Assembly (NCBI GenBank): GCA_947629275.1
Contig: CANRDG010000138.1
Coordinates: forward strand, 1 to 5,238
DNA: 5,238 nt
Direction of reading: 5' to 3'
DNA from: an uncultured Clostridia bacterium
Lineage (GTDB): Bacteria > Bacillota > Clostridia > Oscillospirales > Ruminococcaceae
A program made the translations under genes and the position numbers. The notes under the pieces were generated by a model. That model was not told where the DNA came from and ran no database searches. It was given only the letters and a program-made list of their open reading frames with translations. Each line of letters begins with the position of its first letter. Positions within the stretch are counted from its first letter, which is position 1. Below, one piece after another: positions 1 to 5,238 of the stretch.

Positions 1-1000
1 AGCCTTTCATAGCTTCCTCGACCGCAACAGCGCAGGCAACGGTAGCGCCAACCATCGGGTTGTTGCCCATGCCGATAAGTCCCATCATCTCAACGTGAGC
101 GGGAACAGACGACGAACCTGCGAACTGCGCGTCGGAGTGCATTCTGCCCATGGTATCGGTCATGCCGTAAGAAGCAGGACCTGCTGCCATATTATCAGGG
201 TGGAGCGTTCTGCCCGTACCGCCGCCGGAAGCAACTGAGAAATACTTCTTGCCTGCTTCAAGTCTTTCCTTCTTATAAGTACCTGCAACGGGGTGCTGGA
301 ATCTGGTGGGATTGGTAGAGTTGCCCGTTATTGAAACGTCGACGTTCTCTTTCCACATTATAGCAACGCCTTCTGTAACGTCGTTAGCGCCGTAGCAGTT
401 TACCTTAGAACGCAGGCCCTCTGAATAAGCCTTGCGGAAAACTTCCTTAACTTCGCCGGTGTAGTAATCCATTTCGGTCTCAACGTATGTAAAGCCGTTT
501 ATTCTTGCGATTATCTGTGCTGCGTCTTTGCCGAGACCGTTAAGAATAACTCTCAGCGGTTTCTGACGAACTTTGTTAGCCTTTTCAGCAATACCTATAG
601 CGCCCTCTGCAGCAGCGAAAGACTCATGTCCTGCGAGGAACGCGAAGCACTCTGTCTCCTCCTCGAGCAGCATTTTGCCGAGGTTGCCATGACCGAGACC
701 AACTTTTCTTTGGTCAGCAACAGAGCCTGGTATGCAGAAAGACTGAAGTCCCTCTCCTATAGCTGCTGCTGCATCTGCTGCCTTGGTGCAGCCTTTCTTT
801 ATTGCGATAGCGCAGCCTACAGTGTAAGCCCACTTAGCATTTTCAAAGCAGATAGGCTGAATGCCCTGAACTATGGTATAGGGGTCGAAGCCCTTTTCCT
901 TACAGATGTCGGCACATTCCTCTATTGATTTGATACCGTACTGCTCCAGAACGGCAAGTATCTGCTTTTCTCTTCTCTCGTAAGATTCAAATAAAGCCAT
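1..1000 (-). CDS. GGGtGRT family protein, function unknown (C-terminal end cut by window edge)
   Basis: Reading leftward from ATG at 1000-998, the frame stays open for 333 codons to the window edge, so only the C-terminal end and stop are missing. The protein starts MALFESYERREKQ. At residues 259-265 it carries the exact signature GGGTGRT, followed by LHPDN, which names the GGGtGRT family found in anaerobic bacteria and some archaea. The family has no established biochemical role that I know of. Other visible features are an alanine-rich stretch near residues 74-80, glycine-rich loops (GLGHGNLGK near 100-108, GLIGMGNNP near 307-315), and scattered cysteines (30, 33, 51, 63, 71, 89, 118, 206, 323) with no CxxC pair. 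There is no signal peptide or membrane segment, so it is probably cytosolic. It sits 13 bases downstream of an Fe-S scaffold gene and is almost certainly co-transcribed with it, suggesting an Fe-S or metal-linked role (inference). A strong AAGGAGG site precedes the ATG. Arginine codons are mostly AGA and CGT, as in highly expressed genes. Family assignment is firm; function is open. Confidence 0.93.
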   Translation of the reverse strand, partial: MALFESYERREKQILAVLEQYGIKSIEECADICKEKGFDPYTIVQGIQPICFENAKWAYTVGCAIAIKKGCTKAADAAAAIGEGLQSFCIPGSVADQRKVGLGHGNLGKMLLEEETECFAFLAGHESFAAAEGAIGIAEKANKVRQKPLRVILNGLGKDAAQIIARINGFTYVETEMDYYTGEVKEVFRKAYSEGLRSKVNCYGANDVTEGVAIMWKENVDVSITGNSTNPTRFQHPVAGTYKKERLEAGKKYFSVASGGGTGRTLHPDNMAAGPASYGMTDTMGRMHSDAQFAGSSSVPAHVEMMGLIGMGNNPMVGATVACAVAVEEAMKG

Positions 1001-1008
1001 TGTTCGTT

Positions 1009-1015
1009 CCTCCTT
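1009..1015 (-). promoter_or_regulatory. Ribosome binding site of the GGGtGRT gene
   Basis: On the minus strand this reads AAGGAGG, a perfect anti-16S match, eight bases before the ATG at 1000. It overlaps the TAA stop of the upstream scaffold gene (1016-1014), so ribosomes ending on the first gene cover the start site of the second. This supports translational coupling and fixes the GGGtGRT start. Confidence 0.9.
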
Positions 1016-1706
1016 ATTCTTTTCTCGGATCTATCAGCTTTGCTGCATCTGCAACTCTGCCGTACTGACCCTGAGCTTTTTCAAACGCTGTATTTGCGTC
1101 GTCGCCTGCTTTGATGAAGTCCATCATCTTGCCGAAGTTAACGAACTTATAGCCTATTATCTCGTCGTCCTCGTTGAGGGCTATCTTGGTAACGTAACCG
1201 TCGGTCATTTCAAGGTAGCGAGGACCTTTTGCCAAAGTACCGTACATAGTACCTACCTGAGAACGCAGACCCTTTCCGAGGTCTTCAAGTCCTGCGCCTA
1301 TGGTAAGCCCGCCCTCTGAAAATGCGCTCTGCGAACGGCCGTAAACTATCTGCAAAAACAGCTCTCTCATAGCGGTATTGATAGCATCGCACACGAGGTC
1401 GGTATTAAGTGCCTCGAGGATAGTTCTGCCGGGAAGTATCTCCGCCGCCATTGCTGCCGAATGGGTCATGCCTGAGCAGCCTATCGTTTCAACGAGGCAT
1501 TCCTGTATTACGCCCTCTTTTACGTTGAGCGTGAGCTTGCAGGTACCCTGCTCGGGAGCGCACCAACCGATACCATGGGTAAATCCAGAAATATCGGTGA
1601 TCTGTTTAGCCTTTACCCATTTTGCTTCCTCCGGTATCGGAGCAGCGCCGTGAGCTGCGCCCTGCGCTACGGGACACATTCTTTCAACTTCGCTTGTGTA
1701 AGTCAT
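1014..1706 (-). CDS. NifU/IscU-like iron-sulfur cluster assembly scaffold protein
   Basis: This 230-residue cytosolic protein starts at MTYTSEVERM. Residues about 45-90 resemble the NifU N-terminal/IscU fold: a cysteine region (C49 and C56), a strand with KEGVIQEC, then the hallmark glycine-cysteine turn GCSGMTH (C77), matching IscU GCGSAIAS. Members of this fold build Fe-S clusters and hand them to apoproteins. The full cysteine set is C11, C49, C56, C70, C77 and C106; the third IscU ligand (HCS near the IscU C-terminus) has no clear match. The protein is about 100 residues longer than IscU, with a glycine-rich middle (GGLTIGAGLEDLGKG) and a DGYV...IIGYKFVNFG segment towards the C-terminus, as in the scaffold-like proteins that accompany GGGtGRT proteins. 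The frame stays open up to an ATG at 1829, but that start lies upstream of the promoter at 1764-1792. The 1706 start has a good ribosome site and the family-like N-terminus. It is first in an operon with the GGGtGRT gene. Fold assignment is good; a scaffold role rather than another metal role is inferred. Confidence 0.88.
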   Translation of the reverse strand: MTYTSEVERMCPVAQGAAHGAAPIPEEAKWVKAKQITDISGFTHGIGWCAPEQGTCKLTLNVKEGVIQECLVETIGCSGMTHSAAMAAEILPGRTILEALNTDLVCDAINTAMRELFLQIVYGRSQSAFSEGGLTIGAGLEDLGKGLRSQVGTMYGTLAKGPRYLEMTDGYVTKIALNEDDEIIGYKFVNFGKMMDFIKAGDDANTAFEKAQGQYGRVADAAKLIDPRKE

Positions 1707-1717
1707 ACTGATAAAAA

Positions 1718-1726
1718 CTCCCTTCT
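1718..1726 (-). promoter_or_regulatory. Ribosome binding site of the scaffold gene (decides the start)
   Basis: The minus strand reads AGAAGGGAG, 11 bases before the ATG at 1706. No comparable site precedes the upstream in-frame ATG at 1829, so this supports the shorter protein. Confidence 0.75.
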
Positions 1727-1735
1727 GATATATGC

Positions 1736-1753
1736 TGCGGATAAGTTTCCGCA
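1736..1753 (-). promoter_or_regulatory. 5'-leader stem-loop of the scaffold/GGGtGRT transcript
   Basis: On the minus strand, TGCGGA and TCCGCA form a perfect 6-bp inverted repeat around a 6-base loop (AACTTA), with a possible extra wobble pair at the base. With the predicted transcription start near 1757, the hairpin would sit within the first few bases of the mRNA and end about ten bases before the ribosome site. Such 5'-terminal hairpins can protect transcripts from decay; that role here is an inference. No T-run follows it, so it is not a typical terminator. Confidence 0.5.
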
Positions 1754-1763
1754 ATACATATAT

Positions 1764-1792
1764 ATTATATATTATTTTCACATCTTTTTCAA
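1764..1792 (-). promoter_or_regulatory. Sigma-A type promoter for the scaffold/GGGtGRT operon
   Basis: On the minus strand there is TTGAAA (1792-1787), a 17-base A/T-rich spacer, and a perfect TATAAT (1769-1764). The expected start of transcription is near 1757, giving a leader of about 50 bases before the ATG at 1706. One mismatch to consensus in total with optimal spacing suggests a strong housekeeping promoter. Confidence 0.85.
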
Positions 1793-1793
1793 G

Positions 1794-1843
1794 GGCTTTT
1801 GACAACTTTTTTCCGAAGACTTTTCCCACGTGCCAAAAAAGCC
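1794..1843. repeat. Inverted repeat between the two divergent promoters, possible operator
   Basis: GGCTTTT (1794-1800) and AAAAGCC (1837-1843) are 7-base perfect inverted arms around 36 bases. They lie exactly in the gap between the two -35 boxes. Inside are a CACGTG palindrome (1827-1832) and two similar pieces, ACTTTTTTCC (1805-1814) and ACTTTTCC (1819-1826). The layout would suit a regulator acting on both promoters, but 7-base arms in A/T-rich DNA may be chance. Confidence 0.25.
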
Positions 1844-1856
1844 GCGTTCGGGCGTA

Positions 1857-1885
1857 TTGATAAAAATTAAAAAGTGTGATATAAT
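1857..1885 (+). promoter_or_regulatory. Sigma-A type promoter for the methyltransferase-polA operon
   Basis: TTGATA (1857-1862), a 17-base spacer, and a perfect TATAAT (1880-1885) preceded by an extended -10 TGA (1877-1879). Transcription should start near 1892. That leaves only about four bases before the ATG at 1896 but about 22 before the ATG at 1914, which supports the later start. Confidence 0.85.
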
Positions 1886-1901
1886 TATATAAAATATGTA
1901 T

Positions 1902-1910
1902 GGAAGTGAG
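1902..1910 (+). promoter_or_regulatory. Ribosome binding site of the methyltransferase (decides the start)
   Basis: GGAAGTGAG matches the extended anti-16S target GGAGGTGA at seven of eight positions, with the GGAAG core seven bases before the ATG at 1914. The in-frame ATG at 1896 has only A/T-rich promoter sequence before it. Confidence 0.7.
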
Positions 1911-1913
1911 TAC

Positions 1914-2750
1914 ATGGAGGATAACATAATCGCTCAGTTTACCGAAGAAGAAGTATGCCGCATGGTAGACGAGGCGCGCGCCGAGATACGCAAAGAGCGC
2001 ACTGACTGTCAGGCGGCAAAGCGCGGCTGGACTTTTGAAAAGCTATGCGACGACATTGACGTTTGCATATCGGCAGAGCACAGATTTGGCACTGACGCTT
2101 TTTTACTTGCTGACTTTGCTGCCCCTCGGCACAAAGACTATGTTTGCGATTACTGCGCAGGCTGCGGCATTGTGGCGTTTCTGATGATACGCGATTTTCA
2201 ACCAAAATACGTTGCCGCTTTGGAGATACAAAAGCAGGCGGTGGAGCAGATGAATATATCATACGACAGGAAAAGTACTTTGCACATTGACATAATTCAA
2301 GGCGATCTGAAAGAATTCAAGAGCGAAAAGGAGCTTGACCTGATAACCTGCAATCCTCCGTACAAAATAAATAACACGGGTATTAAAAACAGCAGTGATT
2401 CGGCTGCGGTGGCGCGGCACGAGATAATGTGCACCATTGACGACGTTTGCAAAAGCGCGGCAAGAAATTTGAAATTCGGCGGCAGGCTGTGCCTTTGCAA
2501 CAGACCCGAGCGGCTGTGCGATGTTTTATACGCGATGAGGCAAAACGGCATTGAGCCGAAGCGTTTGCGAACGGTACAGAAAACGCCCGAAACGCCGCCG
2601 TGGCTTATACTAGTCGAGGGGTGCAAGGGCGGCAAGCCGTTCATGACGATAGAGCCGCCGCTATACACTTCTGACGGGAACGGCGGATACTCGAACGAAA
2701 TGAAAAGGATATACAAACTGGATAAATACGGTCTGGAGGGTACGATATGA
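1914..2750 (+). CDS. tRNA1(Val) (adenine(37)-N6)-methyltransferase family protein (TrmN6/YfiC-like)
   Basis: This 278-residue class I S-adenosylmethionine-dependent methyltransferase probably modifies an adenine N6 in RNA. In E. coli the family methylates A37 of tRNA1(Val). Family landmarks appear in order: the HRFGTDAFLLADF opening (56-68), SAM-binding motif I DYCAGCG (79-85), the acidic ribose-binding ALEIQ (102-106), GDL (130-132), catalytic NPPY (147-150), and the family-typical ARHE (167-170). The NPPY motif marks amino-methylation of adenine, cytosine or glutamine. About 38 residues precede the usual family start; they are charged and probably helical, and their role is unknown. Fourteen cysteines is high, and motif I reads C78-x2-C81-x2-C84, where most relatives have non-cysteine residues. 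The start at 1914 is chosen over 1896 because of the promoter and ribosome site. The stop overlaps the polA start, so the two genes form an operon. The target could be tRNA, rRNA or protein; the exact substrate is inferred from family only. Confidence 0.87.
   Translation: MEDNIIAQFTEEEVCRMVDEARAEIRKERTDCQAAKRGWTFEKLCDDIDVCISAEHRFGTDAFLLADFAAPRHKDYVCDYCAGCGIVAFLMIRDFQPKYVAALEIQKQAVEQMNISYDRKSTLHIDIIQGDLKEFKSEKELDLITCNPPYKINNTGIKNSSDSAAVARHEIMCTIDDVCKSAARNLKFGGRLCLCNRPERLCDVLYAMRQNGIEPKRLRTVQKTPETPPWLILVEGCKGGKPFMTIEPPLYTSDGNGGYSNEMKRIYKLDKYGLEGTI
2735..2740 (+). promoter_or_regulatory. Ribosome binding site of polA
   Basis: GGAGGG lies six bases before the polA ATG, inside the last codons of the methyltransferase. 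Together with the ATGA stop/start overlap it supports coupled translation of the two genes. Confidence 0.85.
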
Positions 2751-5238
2751 AGTTACTTGCGATAGACGGCAACAGCATACTTAACAGGGCATTTTACGGG
2801 ATAAGAATGCTCTCAAACTCAAAGGGTATGTTCACCAACGCGATAACGGGATTTCTCAACATTTTTCTGAAAGAGCTTTCGGAGGTGTCGCCCGACTGCG
2901 CGGCGGTGGCGTTCGACCTGCCTGAGCCTACTTTCAGGCACAAAAAGTCTGCAACATACAAGGCGAACCGCAAAGGTATGCCGCCCGAACTTGCCATGCA
3001 GCTGCCGATAATAAAGCAGATACTCACCGCTATGGGCATAAAGATAATAGAATGCGAGGGCTTTGAGGCTGACGACATACTCGGAACGCTTTCGCGCATA
3101 TGTACCGAAAACGGCGGCGAATGTTATATTGTTACGGGCGACCGCGACAGTTTGCAGCTTGTTAGCCAAAGCACTACCGTTCGCCTTGCGACAAACAAAG
3201 GCACTGTGATATACGATCCTGCGAAAGTTAAAGAGGTATACGGTTTAGAGCCTTTGCAGCTTATTGAAGTAAAGGCTTTGCAGGGGGACAGCTCTGACAA
3301 CATATCGGGCGTTGCAGGTATAGGCGAAAAAACGGCTCTTTCGCTTATTCAGCAGTTTGGCAGTGTTGACGGTCTTTACGAAAACCTTGAAGGCAGCGCG
3401 CTTACGGCATCTGTAAAAGCAAAACTTACAAACGGCAAAGAAAGCGCATACGAGAGCCGCTGGCTTGGCACTATAGTAAAAGATGCGCCGATACCGCAGG
3501 ACTTGGGCGAATACACTAAGAAACCGCAGGACAATGCCGCTCTGTGTGATATTTTCGGCGAGCTTGAGATGTTTAAAATGCGTGAACGTTTTGCCACGGG
3601 CGCTCAGGGCGACACCGCCGCGGAAGAAAAGGTAAAGATAGCTGATGCGCCGAAATATGAGGTGAAACCTTTAGACGGCACCGCGCTTGAAAAGCTGAAA
3701 AATGCCGCAAAGCCTGTATGTTTTATATTCGCGGACGGCAATTTGCAGGTATTTTCGGAGGGTGTGATATACGAGACTTCCGACGGGCAGGCTGCGCTTG
3801 ATTTTCTGGAAAGCGGCTGCGAAAAATACTGCTTTGAGGGCAAGGCGGCGCACAAATTTGCGCTTTCTCACGGCAAGGAAGTACAAAAGCTATCGTTTGC
3901 GTGCGACCTTGCGGGGTATCTGCTCAATTCGCTCTCTACCGAATACACCGTTGAAAATATGTGTTTGAAATACAAGGTAATGTACCGCTCCGACATTGAA
4001 GGGTATGAGAATATTTCGTCTCTTGAAGGGCTGTGCAGTCATCTGAAGGCGGAGATAAGCGGCGGCGGAATGGACAGCCTATTTTACGATATTGAACTGC
4101 CGCTTTGCGAAGTGCTTGCCTCTATGGAGCTTGCAGGCGTTAAGGTAAATGCTGACGGCGTGCGCTCTTTCGGCGAGGGTCTGAAAGGCGATATCACGCA
4201 GCTGGAACAGGAAATTTACGACATTGCAGGGCATGAGTTCAACATATCTTCGCCAAAGCAGCTGGGCGTTGTGCTTTTTGAGGAACTTCATCTGCCGTGC
4301 AAAAAGAAAACAAAGTCGGGTTACTCCACAAATGCGGAAGTGCTTGAAGACATTGCAGACCGCTCGCCTATTATACCGAAAATACTGGAATACCGCACGC
4401 TTACTAAACTTAGCTCTACCTATGTTGACGGGCTTCTGAAAGAGATACGCGCTGACGGCAGGGTACATTCTGTATTCAAGCAGACCGAAACGCGCACGGG
4501 AAGGATATCATCGACAGAGCCGAATATGCAGAACATTCCCGTCCGCAAGGAGATAGGCAGGAATATGCGCAAATTCTTTGTTGCAGAAGACGGAAACCTG
4601 CTGCTCGATGCCGACTACAGCCAGATAGAGCTGCGCGTGCTGGCGGCTGTTTGCGGCGATGATAACATGAAAAACATCTTTCTGAGCGGCGGCGACATAC
4701 ACACTTCCACCGCGGCGCAGGTGTTTGGTTTGCCCGAAGATTTTGTAACACCCGAGATGAGACGCGCCGCAAAGGCGGTCAACTTCGGCATAATTTACGG
4801 CATAGGGGCGTTTTCACTTTCAAAAGACATTGGCGTTTCGGTGGCACAGGCTAAAAGGTATATACAAGACTATCTGAACAACTTCCCCAACGTTTCAAAG
4901 TACATGGACAAAGTGGTGGAAGATGCGCAGAAGCAAGGCTTTGTTACCACAGTCTTCGGCAGGAGGAGATACATTCCCGAGCTTTTGTCATCTAACAAAA
5001 ATGTTCAGGCGTTCGGCAAACGCGCGGCTATGAACGCACCTATTCAAGGCGCGGCGGCGGACATTATAAAGATAGCTATGGTAAGGGTATACAAGCGTCT
5101 GAAAGAGGAAAAGCTGAACGCTAAACTGATACTGCAAGTACATGACGAACTTATAGTTGAGGCGGCAAAGGAAGATGCCGAAAAGGCTGCTAAAGTGCTG
5201 TGCGAAGAAATGAAAAAGGCTGTTACTTTAGATGTTCC
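2747..5238 (+). CDS. polA: DNA polymerase I (C-terminal end cut by window edge)
   Basis: The frame is open for 830 codons to the window edge; only roughly the last 15-25 residues should be missing. The enzyme fills repair gaps and removes Okazaki RNA primers. The N-terminus (MKLLAIDGNS) begins a 5'-nuclease domain of about 275 residues, with metal-site motifs EADD (107-110), GDRD (131-134) and GDSSDN (180-185) and the helix-hairpin loop GVAGIGEKT (188-196). Residues about 303-447 occupy the place of the 3'-5' proofreading domain but are shortened and lack the DxE motif, so this activity is probably absent, as in Bacillus. The polymerase domain is intact: TGRISSTEPNMQNIPVR, motif A DYSQIELR with catalytic D623, motif B RRAAKAVNFGIIYG with K676, F680 and Y684, and motif C VHDE with D800. 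F680 corresponds to E. coli F762, the residue linked to discrimination against dideoxynucleotides. The start overlaps the methyltransferase stop in ATGA. No frameshift was seen. Confidence 0.98.
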   Translation, partial: MKLLAIDGNSILNRAFYGIRMLSNSKGMFTNAITGFLNIFLKELSEVSPDCAAVAFDLPEPTFRHKKSATYKANRKGMPPELAMQLPIIKQILTAMGIKIIECEGFEADDILGTLSRICTENGGECYIVTGDRDSLQLVSQSTTVRLATNKGTVIYDPAKVKEVYGLEPLQLIEVKALQGDSSDNISGVAGIGEKTALSLIQQFGSVDGLYENLEGSALTASVKAKLTNGKESAYESRWLGTIVKDAPIPQDLGEYTKKPQDNAALCDIFGELEMFKMRERFATGAQGDTAAEEKVKIADAPKYEVKPLDGTALEKLKNAAKPVCFIFADGNLQVFSEGVIYETSDGQAALDFLESGCEKYCFEGKAAHKFALSHGKEVQKLSFACDLAGYLLNSLSTEYTVENMCLKYKVMYRSDIEGYENISSLEGLCSHLKAEISGGGMDSLFYDIELPLCEVLASMELAGVKVNADGVRSFGEGLKGDITQLEQEIYDIAGHEFNISSPKQLGVVLFEELHLPCKKKTKSGYSTNAEVLEDIADRSPIIPKILEYRTLTKLSSTYVDGLLKEIRADGRVHSVFKQTETRTGRISSTEPNMQNIPVRKEIGRNMRKFFVAEDGNLLLDADYSQIELRVLAAVCGDDNMKNIFLSGGDIHTSTAAQVFGLPEDFVTPEMRRAAKAVNFGIIYGIGAFSLSKDIGVSVAQAKRYIQDYLNNFPNVSKYMDKVVEDAQKQGFVTTVFGRRRYIPELLSSNKNVQAFGKRAAMNAPIQGAAADIIKIAMVRVYKRLKEEKLNAKLILQVHDELIVEAAKEDAEKAAKVLCEEMKKAVTLDV

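Noticed and set aside
626..928. 100-residue open frame on the plus strand
   Set aside because: It lies wholly antisense within the GGGtGRT gene, has no ribosome site, and its cysteine/leucine-rich product resembles no protein I recognise.
1708..1730. Direct repeat CTGATA flanking the scaffold ribosome site (1708-1713 and 1725-1730)
   Set aside because: Six bases in A/T-rich leader DNA is too short to distinguish from chance, and no known element matches.
1799..1804. TTGACA on the plus strand as a second rightward promoter
   Set aside because: No -10-like sequence lies at 16-18 bases downstream; that stretch reads TTTCCCAC.
1707..1829. N-terminal extension of the scaffold protein from the ATG at 1829
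   Set aside because: The extension spans the promoter and leader, has no ribosome site, and does not look like part of the family.
1939..2716. Antisense open frames at 1939-2262 and 2297-2716
   Set aside because: They are shadows of the methyltransferase gene, with no start signals and low-complexity products.
2794..4772. Several 64-129 residue frames opposite polA, and one plus-strand frame at 4224-4439
   Set aside because: All sit inside the continuous, motif-complete polA frame and lack convincing ribosome sites.
1..5238. Defence system, CRISPR array, prophage or insertion sequence
   Set aside because: No regularly spaced repeats, terminal inverted repeats, transposase, integrase or nuclease other than PolA were found; the gene content is chromosomal housekeeping plus one poorly understood metabolic pair.

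Overview
The window looks like chromosomal DNA from an anaerobic Firmicute of class Clostridia, probably of the Ruminococcus/Oscillospiraceae type. This is an inference from moderate G+C, very heavy use of ATA for isoleucine, strong AGGAGG-type ribosome binding sites, a DNA polymerase I with a decayed proofreading domain, and the GGGtGRT/NifU-like gene pair. There is no sign of mobile elements, CRISPR, tRNA or rRNA.

Layout: two divergent operons meet at a 207-base intergenic region (1707-1913). Leftward on the minus strand run a NifU/IscU-like iron-sulfur scaffold gene (1706 to 1014) and, 13 bases further on, a GGGtGRT-family gene (1000 to 1, running off the left edge). Rightward on the plus strand run a TrmN6/YfiC-like N6-adenine methyltransferase (1914-2750) and polA (from 2747, running off the right edge). 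These two overlap in an ATGA junction.

The intergenic region holds two near-consensus sigma-A type promoters facing away from each other: TTGAAA-17-TATAAT on the minus strand and TTGATA-17-TATAAT with an extended TG on the plus strand. Both promoters decide start codons. They rule out the longer open frames upstream, and the leftward transcript would begin with a small perfect hairpin.

Functionally, the right operon is housekeeping: tRNA modification and DNA repair/Okazaki processing. The left operon is the less understood part. A scaffold-type Fe-S protein with altered cysteine ligands is tightly coupled to a conserved protein of unknown function, and both show the codon bias and translation signals of well-expressed genes. 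This pair is the best candidate in the window for undescribed biology.
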